Assembly: GCF_007095465.1 (NCBI RefSeq)
Contig: NZ_SDGL01000009.1
Location: 28,066-92,065 of the forward strand
Origin: Lactobacillus mulieris
Lineage (GTDB): Bacteria; Bacillota; Bacilli; Lactobacillales; Lactobacillaceae
DNA: 64,000 bases
Direction of reading: 5' to 3'
How positions within the stretch are numbered: position 1 is the stretch's first letter; each line of letters begins with the position of its first letter. The notes under the pieces were generated by a model. The model saw only the letters and a list, made by a program, of their open reading frames with translations. It had not been told where the DNA came from and did no database searches. A program made the translations under genes and the position numbers. This document shows, piece after piece, positions 35,313-44,330 of the stretch.

Positions 35313-36053
35313 CTAGTGACTAATAACTTTACTTAAAAATTCTCTTGCTCTTTCAGTTTTAGGATGAGCGAAAAATTCTTTAGGATTGTGGGAATCTTCC
35401 AATACCTCTCCTTTATCAAAAAAGAGTAAGCGGCTTCCCACTTCACGAGCAAACCCCATTTCATGAGTTACAACAACCATTGTAATTCCTGCTTGAGCGA
35501 TGTATTTCATAACATCTAATACATCTTGAATCATTTCAGGGTCAAGCGCACTAGTTGGTTCATCAAATAAAATCACTTTAGGTTTCATTGCCAGTGATCT
35601 TGCAATTGCCACGCGTTGTTTTTGTCCGCCAGACAGTTGTTTTGGAAGTAAATCAGCTTTTTCTTCCAAGCCTACTCTTTTCAAAAGCTTCATTGCAATC
35701 TCTTTGTTTTCAGCTTCTGGTCGCTTCAAAACAATACGTGGAGCTAGCATAATATTTTCTAAAACAGTATGGTTTTCATATAAATTGAAATGTTGAAATA
35801 CCATACCTACATTCTTTCTAATTTTATTAATATCGGTTTTTTTATCAGCTAAATCATACCCCGTTACAATTAACTGACCGCTATTAATTTTTTCCAATCC
35901 ATTCATTGTTCTAATCAATGTGGACTTTCCTGAACCAGATGGGCCAATAATTGAGACGATTTCTCCCTCATCTATTTCTAAGTTGATATTTTTTAAGGCA
36001 TGATATTTTCCATAGTATTTATCAACATTTTTAAATTCAATAATCGCTCCCAT
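35313..36053 (-). CDS. glnQ: Polar amino acid ABC transporter ATPase
   Basis: This 246-residue ATPase powers the import system encoded downstream. Walker A is GPSGSGKST, the signature is LSGGQKQR, Walker B is [13 protein letters not shown] and the H-loop is VVTHEMGFAREV. It matches the GlnQ/GluA group. The ATG at 36053 has AAGGAG seven bases upstream; an upstream in-frame start at 36089 has none. It is first in the operon. Confidence 0.94.
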   Translation of the reverse strand: MGAIIEFKNVDKYYGKYHALKNINLEIDEGEIVSIIGPSGSGKSTLIRTMNGLEKINSGQLIVTGYDLADKKTDINKIRKNVGMVFQHFNLYENHTVLENIMLAPRIVLKRPEAENKEIAMKLLKRVGLEEKADLLPKQLSGGQKQRVAIARSLAMKPKVILFDEPTSALDPEMIQDVLDVMKYIAQAGITMVVVTHEMGFAREVGSRLLFFDKGEVLEDSHNPKEFFAHPKTERAREFLSKVISH

Positions 36054-36118
36054 ATTAGTTCTCCTTTCAAATATTGAATATAAGTACATAAATCTATTTT
36101 ACCTTTTTTTATCAGATA

Positions 36119-36152
36119 TTAAAAAAGTTAGCACTTTTACATGCTAACTTAA
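36119..36152 (-). terminator. Terminator downstream of the ABC exporter genes
   Basis: AAGTTAGCA and TGCTAACTT pair across a TGTAAAAG loop on the minus strand, followed by six Ts. Confidence 0.85.
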
Positions 36153-36170
36153 TTCAATATTTGTCTAAAT

Positions 36171-36986
36171 TTAATCCAATACCATCTGATCTGTATATAA
36201 CTTATAATAAAATCCTTTTCGGTTAAGAAGTTCTTTATGACTGCCTTCTTCAAGAACGGTACCATCTTTGAGAACTACAATTTTATCTGCATTGATAATA
36301 GTTTTGAGTCGATGAGCGATTACAAAACTAGTTCGATTTTTAACCACCTCATCCATTGCTACTTGAATTTTTTCTTCAGTGACAGTATCAACATTTGAAG
36401 TAGCTTCATCTAAGATTAGAAAATCCGGATCTGTTAGTAAAGTTCTTGCTATTGAAATTAATTGCTTTTGTCCTGTTGAAAATGTATCACCATTTTCGCT
36501 AATCTCTGTTTCATAACCCTTGGGCAAACTTAAAATATAATCATGAATCTGTGCTTTCTTTGCTGCAGCCTCTACTTCAGCTAAAGTCGCATCTTGCTTG
36601 CCAAAGGCAATATTTTCAAAAATGGTTCCCGAAAACACAACTGACTCTTGTAAAACAATTCCGACACTATTTCTAAGTGAAGCAATTGTAAATTTACGAA
36701 TATCTGTACCATCAATAGTAATTCGTCCAGAATCAACATCATAAAAACGATTTACTAAATTCATTATCGTCGTCTTTCCAGAGCCTGTTGGACCAACTAC
36801 AGCAACAGTTTTCCCTTTAGGAACAGAAATATTAATTCCATGCAAAATTTCTTTATCTTTATTATATCCAAAATGGACATCTTCTAAGGCTAATCCCTGC
36901 TTCAAAGGAGTCAGTTCTTTTCCATCACTTACACGCTTTTCTTCTTTTTCTTGCTCAACTTTTGCTAATCTTTTCGCTCCTGTCAA
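36171..36986 (-). CDS. ABC exporter, C-terminal ATPase fragment
   Basis: This is the ATPase half of the interrupted exporter subunit. It could be translated from TTG at 36986, but no convincing RBS precedes it. Walker [11 protein letters not shown]-loop VLQES, signature FSTGQKQ (a variant of LSGGQ), Walker [10 protein letters not shown] and the H-loop IAHRLKTI are all intact. As a separate polypeptide it would lack the membrane domain. Confidence 0.6.
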   Translation of the reverse strand: MTGAKRLAKVEQEKEEKRVSDGKELTPLKQGLALEDVHFGYNKDKEILHGINISVPKGKTVAVVGPTGSGKTTIMNLVNRFYDVDSGRITIDGTDIRKFTIASLRNSVGIVLQESVVFSGTIFENIAFGKQDATLAEVEAAAKKAQIHDYILSLPKGYETEISENGDTFSTGQKQLISIARTLLTDPDFLILDEATSNVDTVTEEKIQVAMDEVVKNRTSFVIAHRLKTIINADKIVVLKDGTVLEEGSHKELLNRKGFYYKLYTDQMVLD

Positions 36987-37019
36987 AGCTAATTCAATTA
37001 AATTATATAATGAAGAAAG

Positions 37020-37928
37020 CTAAGTAAGCGGTTGGAAATAGGTATAAAAATATTCAATGAACATTACCATTAACCCTAAGCCGGCCGCCATAGATACTTG
37101 ATTAGTTAAAATTAAATATGTACCGCCAGCAATTACAATTGCAAAATTCAAAGTAGCTAAACCATTCATTAATGGAAATAAAATTCCTGAGTAAAATTGT
37201 CCTTTGAACATTGCATTACGAACTGCCTTATTATATTCTTTAAATTCTTGAACAGACTGTTTTTGTAAGCCATTAGTTATAATAACAGCCTGCCCATTCA
37301 GCTGTTCATTAATAAAACCATTTAAGTTACTAATTTCTTTTTGTTGCAATCCAATATACTTGCGAGCTTTTTTAATTAAAACTAAAGCCAAAATAAGTGC
37401 TAAAGGTAATGTCATAACCGTAAATAAGGCCATTTTCACGTTTATTTTGAACATTATATAAATAGTCCCGATAAACAAGCTCACTTGCGCAATCAATTCA
37501 AAAATAGCCTGATTCATCGCATTGAAAATATTGTCTAAATCTGAAGTAAATAATGACAATATTTTTCCATCTTGATGAGTATCAAAATACCGAATAGTCA
37601 TTCTTTGTAACTTGTTAAATAGATTTTTTCTCATGGAATTATTAGCATGAGCGGTAAAATTAGACATTATTACCCAGGAAATAAAAATTGCTACAGTTGA
37701 CAATAAATAACTCGCGGCAAGAAAAGCAACTATTTCAAGAAAAGAATTAATACTCCCACCATTAGCAACATATGATGTCAACTTAGTAACCGCTTTTCCC
37801 AAATAAGTAGGAGCTAATACCTGCAGAAAGGTTGAAATCAAAGAAAAAACAGTTACCCAAAATATAGCCTTCCAATGTGGCTTTAAATATTTATAAAAGT
37901 ATTTAAGAGCTGACTTGCTATTATTCAT
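37020..37928 (-). CDS. ABC exporter, N-terminal membrane-domain fragment
   Basis: This 302-residue fragment holds the six transmembrane helices and the coupling region but no ATPase motifs. It ends at the premature TAG. The NSKSALKYFYKYLKPHWKAI start and the RYFDTHQDGKILSLFTSDLD cytoplasmic loop are standard for type IV exporters. It begins one codon overlap after its partner (TAATG). Confidence 0.6.
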   Translation of the reverse strand: MNNSKSALKYFYKYLKPHWKAIFWVTVFSLISTFLQVLAPTYLGKAVTKLTSYVANGGSINSFLEIVAFLAASYLLSTVAIFISWVIMSNFTAHANNSMRKNLFNKLQRMTIRYFDTHQDGKILSLFTSDLDNIFNAMNQAIFELIAQVSLFIGTIYIMFKINVKMALFTVMTLPLALILALVLIKKARKYIGLQQKEISNLNGFINEQLNGQAVIITNGLQKQSVQEFKEYNKAVRNAMFKGQFYSGILFPLMNGLATLNFAIVIAGGTYLILTNQVSMAAGLGLMVMFIEYFYTYFQPLT

Positions 37929-39664
37929 TAAAGTTCACCTCTCTTTTCTCTAGCTTGCTGTGTTTTAAAAATTTCTTGATAAATATTAGACGTTTTCAAT
38001 AGTTCTTCATGAGTACCTTGAGCAACTAACTTTCCCTCATCTAAAACCAAAATTCGATCTGCATTTTTTACTGAAACGATTTTTTCTGCAATTAAAAAAG
38101 TAGTAGTATCCTTTAGCTTGTGTTCTAGTGCATCTTGAACTTTCTTTTCTGATTCTGCATCAAGAGCACTAGTTGAATCATCTAAAATCAAAATTGGACT
38201 ATTAGAAATTATTCCCCGGGCTATTGACAAGCGTTGCTTTTGCCCACCTGAGAAATTAGCTGATCTTTCCTGCACTTCATGATTAAACCCATCTTGATAA
38301 TTTCTTACAAATTCAAAGGCTTGAGCAATTGCACTTGCACGTTCTAACTCAGCTTTTGTAGCATCTGATTTCCCTTGCCTTAAGTTAGAAGCAATTGTCC
38401 CCGAAAATAGAATTGCTTTTTGCAAGACAAAGGAAACACTTTTACGTAATGCTTTTTCATTAACTTTCTTTAAATCACTTCCACCTATTTTGATGATGCC
38501 TGAAGTTGGATCATACAATCTAGCAATCAATTGCGCTAACGTTGACTTACCAGAACCAGTAGCGCCAACAATACCAATCATTTCTCCTGCTTGAACATTA
38601 AAGCTAATATGTTGTAGCGTAGGCTTGGTATTTCCCGGATAAGTAAAAGATACATCATCAAATTCCACATCACCTGATAAAGTATCGTCTGGTGCAGCTT
38701 CATTAAAAATTATGCTTGGCTTGGTATCCAAAATTTCTTTTATTCTACCTAAAGAAACCTTTCCTCGAGAGACATTCATAAGTGCTATTCCAATAATCCA
38801 AACCACAAATAATAGCGTCAAAATATAATTTACATAGGGGCTTATTACTGCAATATCAGTTGGATGAAGCTTAATTTGCAATCCAATCATAGTAGTTACT
38901 GCACAGATAGCAATATAGGCAATGATTGAAAAAGCTGGAATTACCGCACTCATTAGATATCCAATATTTAAATTTAAGCGATTTAAAGCATCGCTAGCTA
39001 GTGAAAATTTATTGACTTGCCTATCTTCTTGATTGAAAGACTTTACTACTCTGATTCCAAGTAAATTTTCTTGTGCTAAGTTAGCCACCTTATCTAAACG
39101 AACTTGATATTGTTCAAATTGGCGATTAACCAATTTTAAAATAAATAGTCCAACTATAGTTAAAACTACTAAAACTAAGAGAGTTATCCACCAAAACCTA
39201 GGTATTGTAATGATTGCCAAAACAAATGAACCTACTAATATAATTGGTAAACGCAGTAACTGCATAAAAATGCTCATTATTAAGTTCATAATTTGGTTCA
39301 TATCGCTAATCAATCTAGTAGTAAGACTTCCGGTACTAAAAGTATCTATATTAGCATACGAAAAGCTCTGAATTTTTTCATATACTTCTTCACGTAAATC
39401 ACTCGTTACCCCTTGAGCTAATTTCGCAGCAAAATATACATTTAAAACCCCTGCTACAATTGCAATTAGTCCTAAACCAATAATCCAGATACTATCAGAG
39501 ATAACTTTGCTTGTATCCCCTTTCAATAAATCTTTTTGAATTGATTCAAGCAAACGTGGTTGATATAAAACTGCCAAAGCAGACAGAAGCATTGCAATTA
39601 ATGCACCACAAATGTCTTTAGGATATTGCCTCAAATGGCGAAATAATATTTGAAACAAACTCAT
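37928..39664 (-). CDS. ABC multidrug exporter subunit (intact partner)
   Basis: This 578-residue half-transporter has six spans and an ATPase domain: Walker A GATGSGKST, signature NFSGGQKQR, Walker B ILILDDSTSALD. The residue after Walker B is Asp (LDDST) in place of the catalytic Glu, and the H-loop His is absent (FLIAEKIV). These changes mark the degenerate-site subunit of a heterodimer such as LmrC/BmrC. The other, catalytically complete ATPase (DEATS, AHRLK) is the one interrupted by the amber codon. It overlaps the MarR gene by 4 bp. Confidence 0.9.
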   Translation of the reverse strand: MSLFQILFRHLRQYPKDICGALIAMLLSALAVLYQPRLLESIQKDLLKGDTSKVISDSIWIIGLGLIAIVAGVLNVYFAAKLAQGVTSDLREEVYEKIQSFSYANIDTFSTGSLTTRLISDMNQIMNLIMSIFMQLLRLPIILVGSFVLAIITIPRFWWITLLVLVVLTIVGLFILKLVNRQFEQYQVRLDKVANLAQENLLGIRVVKSFNQEDRQVNKFSLASDALNRLNLNIGYLMSAVIPAFSIIAYIAICAVTTMIGLQIKLHPTDIAVISPYVNYILTLLFVVWIIGIALMNVSRGKVSLGRIKEILDTKPSIIFNEAAPDDTLSGDVEFDDVSFTYPGNTKPTLQHISFNVQAGEMIGIVGATGSGKSTLAQLIARLYDPTSGIIKIGGSDLKKVNEKALRKSVSFVLQKAILFSGTIASNLRQGKSDATKAELERASAIAQAFEFVRNYQDGFNHEVQERSANFSGGQKQRLSIARGIISNSPILILDDSTSALDAESEKKVQDALEHKLKDTTTFLIAEKIVSVKNADRILVLDEGKLVAQGTHEELLKTSNIYQEIFKTQQAREKRGEL

Positions 39665-40104
39665 GATTTTTCACCTTCTTTAACCAGTTTCCACAAAGTG
39701 TGACTATATTCTTCAAGTAATTCAGTTAATTTTTCTACTCTTTTTACTCCCATTTGATCAATTATTTCATCTTCTAAATCAAATAACGGTCCCACTTTTG
39801 TTTTTGCGTATTCAATCCCCGCTTTAGTTAAATAGCATTCCTTAACTCGGCGATCTCCCCCGTTATATTCGCAAATCAAATAGTTCTTCTCTTGCAGCAT
39901 CTTGATTCCTTTATTAATTGACTGCTTAGGAATACCTGATCGCTCCACTAATTCTTTTTGACTTAAACACTCATGATAAAAAAGTTCATATAAAATTACA
40001 CTTAAATATGTTGGCAATCCATTATTCATATCCCATGTTTGGTATGCTCTACCCGAATTAATAATTGCCATATTCATCTTCTCTGTCATTTTTACGTATT
40101 TCAT
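39661..40104 (-). CDS. MarR family regulator of the ABC exporter
   Basis: This 147-residue winged-helix regulator has the recognition region SQKELVERSGIPKQSINKGI and wing CEYNGGDRRVKECYLTKAG. It heads the exporter operon and its stop overlaps the next start, so it is the obvious candidate to control it in response to a toxic ligand. ATG at 40104 follows GGAGGG at 8 bp; a start at 40119 lies on the RBS itself. Confidence 0.9.
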   Translation of the reverse strand: MKYVKMTEKMNMAIINSGRAYQTWDMNNGLPTYLSVILYELFYHECLSQKELVERSGIPKQSINKGIKMLQEKNYLICEYNGGDRRVKECYLTKAGIEYAKTKVGPLFDLEDEIIDQMGVKRVEKLTELLEEYSHTLWKLVKEGEKS

Positions 40105-40115
40105 AATTAGTCCCT

Positions 40116-40159
40116 CCATATACTTTTAATAATATAGTATATGGTACTACGTAAGTCAA
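40116..40159 (-). promoter_or_regulatory. Promoter and operator of the MarR-ABC exporter operon
   Basis: TTGACT (40154-40159), a 17-bp spacer and TATATT (40131-40136) on the minus strand. CCATATAC (40116-40123) and GTATATGG (40137-40144) form a perfect 8-bp inverted repeat that brackets the -10, as expected for autorepression. Confidence 0.7.
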
Positions 40160-40246
40160 TTAATTTATTTCAACTTCTTAAAATTAAGGCTAGACCCCCA
40201 CTAGAGTAAGGGTTATACTAGTTAAAGTTATGACAAGGAGAAGATT

Positions 40247-40882
40247 ATGACTGAATTAAAACGTCCAATTGTAATTGGGATTGCTGGTGGTTCTGGTTCA
40301 GGTAAAACCACCATTGCCCACGAAGTAGCCCGTTTGATTAATGATGATGATCATATCATTACACTAACTCAAGATTCTTACTATAAAGATAATACTGGGA
40401 TTCCAATGAGTGAGCGTCCAAAAATTAACTATGACCATCCTGATGCATTTGATATGCCATTATTAGTTGCTCAAATCAATCAACTAATGCACAGAAAAGC
40501 GGTCGAAATGCCTGTATACGACTTTACCGAGCACACTCGTAGTAGCAAAACAATTCATGTTGAACCTGCTGATATAATTATTTTAGAAGGAATTTTAGTT
40601 TTGGCAGATGAAGATTTGCGTGACTTAATGGATATCAAAGTATATGTTGATACAGATGATGATATTCGCTTTATCCGCCGTTTAGAACGGGATTTAAAAG
40701 AACGCGGCCGTTCACTTGACTCAGTTATCGATCAATACTTAGCTACTGTTAAGCCAATGTATCATCAATTTATTGAACCAACTAAACGATACGCAGATAT
40801 TATTGTCCCAGAAGGTGGGGAAAATAACGTTGCTATCGACATGTTAACTACAAAGATGCGCTCTGTTTTAGCTAATGATTAA
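40247..40882 (+). CDS. udk: Uridine kinase
   Basis: This kinase phosphorylates uridine and cytidine to UMP and CMP, pyrimidine salvage. The 211-residue protein has Walker [10 protein letters not shown] (about residues 14-22), YDHPDAFD substrate region, VYDFTEHTR and [13 protein letters not shown] lid. AAGGAG lies 8 bp before the ATG. It is monocistronic. Confidence 0.96.
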   Translation: MTELKRPIVIGIAGGSGSGKTTIAHEVARLINDDDHIITLTQDSYYKDNTGIPMSERPKINYDHPDAFDMPLLVAQINQLMHRKAVEMPVYDFTEHTRSSKTIHVEPADIIILEGILVLADEDLRDLMDIKVYVDTDDDIRFIRRLERDLKERGRSLDSVIDQYLATVKPMYHQFIEPTKRYADIIVPEGGENNVAIDMLTTKMRSVLAND

Positions 40883-40889
40883 AAAAAAC

Positions 40890-40928
40890 AAAAAAAGACA
40901 TTAAGGATATTCCTTAATGCCTTTTTTG
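40890..40928 (+). terminator. Bidirectional terminator between udk and ykcC-like gene
   Basis: CATTAAGGA and TCCTTAATG pair around TAT, flanked by A and T runs on both sides. Confidence 0.85.
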
Positions 40929-40934
40929 ATTAGA

Positions 40935-41894
40935 TTAGCGAACTTTTTTCATACTGTCGCTATAGGTATCATCTTCAATGATAAATCTAGGACGCTTTTT
41001 TACATCATTAAAAACTTTTCCAACATAAGTACCTATAATACTTAATGTAATTAATTGAATGCCTCCTAATAGCCAAAGGGAGTTAATCAATGAACGATAA
41101 TCACTCATATGATGAGTAAGGCCTAATAATACCAATGCACCTCCACCATAGAGAACCATTAATATCCCTAGGTATAAGATAACCTTAATAGGTGCTATTG
41201 TAAATGAGGTTATCCCATTGATTGCTAAGCTAAGCATCTTTTTTAGAGGATAATGACTTTCTCCAGCAAAGCGTTCTTTTCGCTTGTAATAAACTTTAGT
41301 TGTATTAAAACCTAATTCTGGAACAATACCTCTTAAGAATAAATTTTCTTCATGGTATTCAAGCAAAGCTTCAACTGCTCTTTTGCTCATTAACCGATAG
41401 TCAGCATGATCTGGTATCAAATTAACACCCATTTTAGTCATCAACCAGTAATAGGCTTCAGCAGTGGTACGTTTAAAGCCGGTATCCGTATCACGATTAT
41501 TGCGAACTCCATAGACAATATCGAATCCCTGATAGAAATTATCAACCATTTCATAAATTTTTTGGATATCATCTTGTAAGTCAGCATCAATTGTAATCAT
41601 CATATCTGAATACCAAACTGCTCGACTAAGTCCTGCCATCACTGCATTTTGATGTCCAAAATTTCTTGATAAACGGATTCCTGTAAAAACTTTTTCTTGG
41701 GTTTGTAACTGCTCAATAATTTCCCAAGTTTTGTCTTTACTACCATCATTAACAAATAAGATTTTACTATTAACGCTAATTTTATTTTGTTCAATTAAAT
41801 CATCAATTATATTTTTGAGCAATTTAGATGTTTCATGCAATACTTCCTGCTCATCATAGCATGGAACGACTATTGTCAATACTTTATCAGCCAT
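40935..41894 (-). CDS. Glycosyltransferase family 2, polyprenyl-phosphate type (YkcC/GtrB-like)
   Basis: This 319-residue enzyme has a GT-A domain with the DxD motif in TIDADLQDD near residue 100 and two C-terminal membrane spans. It probably transfers a hexose from a nucleotide sugar to undecaprenyl phosphate on the inner face of the membrane. It follows the PMT-family gene by 16 bp. The pair matches Bacillus YkcB-YkcC, where one makes the lipid-linked sugar and the other uses it outside. The sugar and final acceptor are unknown. Confidence 0.88.
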   Translation of the reverse strand: MADKVLTIVVPCYDEQEVLHETSKLLKNIIDDLIEQNKISVNSKILFVNDGSKDKTWEIIEQLQTQEKVFTGIRLSRNFGHQNAVMAGLSRAVWYSDMMITIDADLQDDIQKIYEMVDNFYQGFDIVYGVRNNRDTDTGFKRTTAEAYYWLMTKMGVNLIPDHADYRLMSKRAVEALLEYHEENLFLRGIVPELGFNTTKVYYKRKERFAGESHYPLKKMLSLAINGITSFTIAPIKVILYLGILMVLYGGGALVLLGLTHHMSDYRSLINSLWLLGGIQLITLSIIGTYVGKVFNDVKKRPRFIIEDDTYSDSMKKVR

Positions 41895-41910
41895 CTTAAA
41901 TCACTCCTTT

Positions 41911-44154
41911 TTATTTAATAGATAGCTTATACAAGGTTCCGGTTGAATTGCCAGGGCCTCGTCCCATTGATTGAGAACTAGTTGAGCTACCACCATATTC
42001 ACTTGCACTAACCTTAGTACCATATTTCTTTACCCATTTTACAATTGAACTATTGTTACCATTATCATTAGTCAAGTAGAAGTATTTAACTTTTCCTGTC
42101 TTAACTAATTGCTTGAATTTCTTTAAACTAATTGCATTATCTGTACCGTTATAACCACCAATAGTCATGACGGCTTTACCAGTCTTTATAATATATGGAG
42201 CAGCAGTATTAGAATCCATGGTTGCAAATAAGTATGTTGCACTACCATTGTGCTTTTCTAAATATGAAATTAACTTAGTATTTACACTACCTGAGCCAAA
42301 TGAGTCATTTACATTATTTGAAGATAGTAAGCTTGGCCCAGTAGTTGGTACAGCTGCACTTTCTCCAGAAAGAGTTGGGGTTAATGACCAAAATCCTGGA
42401 GCTAATAATAATGTTACTAAAATTGCAGATAAACTTGCCTTTTTATTAAACTTCTTAGCTGAGATTACTATATAGCCTGAAACTAATAATCCCGCAATTA
42501 CTAATAAATAAGTTGCCCATGGATAATATTCGTAAACATACCATGCTTGCAACCCTGCAGTTGCTAAAACTGCAAAAGCCATTAGATAAGTATTAGCTTT
42601 AGAAGCAAATTTAGTTTCCTTCTCAATTTCAGCCATATTATCAGCAGTTAGACCGTCTGTTTCTGAATTAATATCTTCAAGTTTTTCTGCAGCTTTCTTC
42701 TTAGTTCTATTTTCAACAAATGATGCAATCCCAATAGCAGCCAAAGCAGCAATTGGTGGAGCTATCATAATCATATAGTATGGATGGAAGAATTGAGCCA
42801 TACTAAAGAATCCATAAACAGGAACTAACCAACCAAGCCAATACAATAAATGAGTTTGGCGTTTATTAAATTTTAACCACTTTTTCTTCTTACGCCATTC
42901 ATTGAAGTAAGCTATTACAAAACCAATTAGTGATAGTGGCAATAGCCATGAAACTTGTTGACCAAGAGCAGTTTGGAAAATTCTAAATGGACCGGCGGTT
43001 CCTACATTAAAGATACCACCACCAGCTCCTTGGCCTCCACCTTTTCTACCAGGGCCACCTTGCCCCATCTTACCACTTGGACGTTTCATTGATCCGCTTG
43101 GACGTTTTGTCTTAGTAGAATTTGAAGGAGCCTGATTCTTTCCTGGCATCTGTTTATTAGAATTAGTTCCACCAGGGCCACCAGCACTAGGACCACCTTG
43201 TCCCATTTGACCACGTGGACGTTTTCCTGAACTAGCCGGGTTAGTTCCGCTCGGCTTTTTCATGCTTCCAGTTTTAGTACCACTAGGAGCATTTCCTGAC
43301 TTGGATGAATTATTTTTACTATTCATTCCTGGGAAGGCACCGCCAGTACCTGTACTTTGACCTAATAATCTTTCTGTACCGTTATAACCAAAAGCTAAAT
43401 TCAAAACGGAATTAGTAGAAGAACTACCAATATATGGTCGATTATTTTTATTAGTTGAATCAACTGCCAATGGCCATGCCAAGGTAAATACTGCTAAGCT
43501 TGCAGTTGCCGCAATTGTCCAAAGGGTCTTTTTCTTCCAATTTTGTTTGCTGGCAATAAAATAGAAGAAATACATTGCCGGTAAAACCATAAATGCTTGC
43601 AACATTTTAATATTGAAAGAAATACCTATTAATGCAAATGAAACAAGAACTAATAATGGCTTATGCTTCAAGATAGCCTTATGTAAGACATATCCTGCTA
43701 ACAGCAGGAAGAAAACTAAAGTAGCATCCATATTATTGGTTCTTGAATTTGCGACCACAATTGGTGTTAACGTCATAAACAAGGCGCCTAAGTTGGCTGC
43801 CAAGCGACCAAAATATGGTTTGATCAACTTGTACATTAAAAATACTGATCCGATTCCAAAGAGTACAGATGATAATACTATACTCCATGAATGGAAGCCA
43901 AATATTTTTACACAAATCACCATAAACCATAAAGCTACAGGAGGCTTATCAACTGTAATAAAACTAGCAGGGTCAAAACTACCATACCAAAATGCTTTCC
44001 AGCTTTTTGACATTGATACTATTGCTGCTGTATAAAATTGATTTGCATAACCTGCTTTCCAAATGTTCCAACCATAGAGGAAGGCCGCTAAAATTAAAAT
44101 TGCGACCAACCAATAGTCTATTTTTTTTATTTTCTCTCGCATTTTTTGCTTCAT
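41911..44154 (-). CDS. PMT/GT39 family membrane glycosyltransferase (YkcB-like) with a low-complexity insert
   Basis: This 747-residue protein has about ten or more spans. The N-terminal half carries the GT-C pattern: FITVDKPPVALWF with an acidic residue in the first outer loop, and RTNNMDATLVFFLLL. It should transfer a lipid-linked sugar onto an extracellular acceptor. An unusual region of about 110 residues (about 270-380) is rich in Gly, Ser, Pro, Lys and Asn with repeated RPSG/KRPSG and MGQGGP motifs, in an outer loop. AGGAGG lies 7 bp before the ATG. It is first in the operon. Confidence 0.85.
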   Translation of the reverse strand: MKQKMREKIKKIDYWLVAILILAAFLYGWNIWKAGYANQFYTAAIVSMSKSWKAFWYGSFDPASFITVDKPPVALWFMVICVKIFGFHSWSIVLSSVLFGIGSVFLMYKLIKPYFGRLAANLGALFMTLTPIVVANSRTNNMDATLVFFLLLAGYVLHKAILKHKPLLVLVSFALIGISFNIKMLQAFMVLPAMYFFYFIASKQNWKKKTLWTIAATASLAVFTLAWPLAVDSTNKNNRPYIGSSSTNSVLNLAFGYNGTERLLGQSTGTGGAFPGMNSKNNSSKSGNAPSGTKTGSMKKPSGTNPASSGKRPRGQMGQGGPSAGGPGGTNSNKQMPGKNQAPSNSTKTKRPSGSMKRPSGKMGQGGPGRKGGGQGAGGGIFNVGTAGPFRIFQTALGQQVSWLLPLSLIGFVIAYFNEWRKKKKWLKFNKRQTHLLYWLGWLVPVYGFFSMAQFFHPYYMIMIAPPIAALAAIGIASFVENRTKKKAAEKLEDINSETDGLTADNMAEIEKETKFASKANTYLMAFAVLATAGLQAWYVYEYYPWATYLLVIAGLLVSGYIVISAKKFNKKASLSAILVTLLLAPGFWSLTPTLSGESAAVPTTGPSLLSSNNVNDSFGSGSVNTKLISYLEKHNGSATYLFATMDSNTAAPYIIKTGKAVMTIGGYNGTDNAISLKKFKQLVKTGKVKYFYLTNDNGNNSSIVKWVKKYGTKVSASEYGGSSTSSQSMGRGPGNSTGTLYKLSIK

Positions 44155-44330
44155 TGGTATGCCTCCTCTATTCTTACACCAAATATTTCATTTAGCTTAT
44201 TTAAAAGTGTAAACTTGCTTTATGACTAAATTGTGATTATTTTGTAATAAAAATAGATATATTTGCTGAATTTTAATCTATATATTTTCAAATCATCTAT
44301 AATTAAGAAAGCTGATAAGGAGGCGCTTGT

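Larger units (their letters stand above)
36171..37928 (-). pseudogene. Heterodimeric ABC multidrug exporter subunit, interrupted by one amber codon
   Basis: Read through, this frame encodes 585 residues: a six-span exporter domain (N-terminal, about 300 residues) joined to a nucleotide-binding domain. A single in-frame TAG at 37020-37022 follows FQPLT, where homologues usually have Gln (QPLTQ). One C-to-T change of CAG would explain it, and the frame continues as [19 protein letters not shown]. No frameshift is present. It pairs with the intact subunit at 37928-39664 (LmrCD/BmrCD/EfrAB type) and its start overlaps that gene's stop. It could be a recent pseudogene, a sequencing error, or read through at low level. 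Confidence 0.75.

Noticed and set aside
36981..37022. A frameshift or fusion boundary in the ABC exporter
   Set aside because: Both parts are in one frame; only a single TAG separates them, so a nonsense change is the simpler reading.
43613..44035. A 140-codon plus-strand frame antisense to the YkcB-like gene
   Set aside because: It lies wholly within a well-conserved gene on the other strand and has no RBS; it follows from codon bias.
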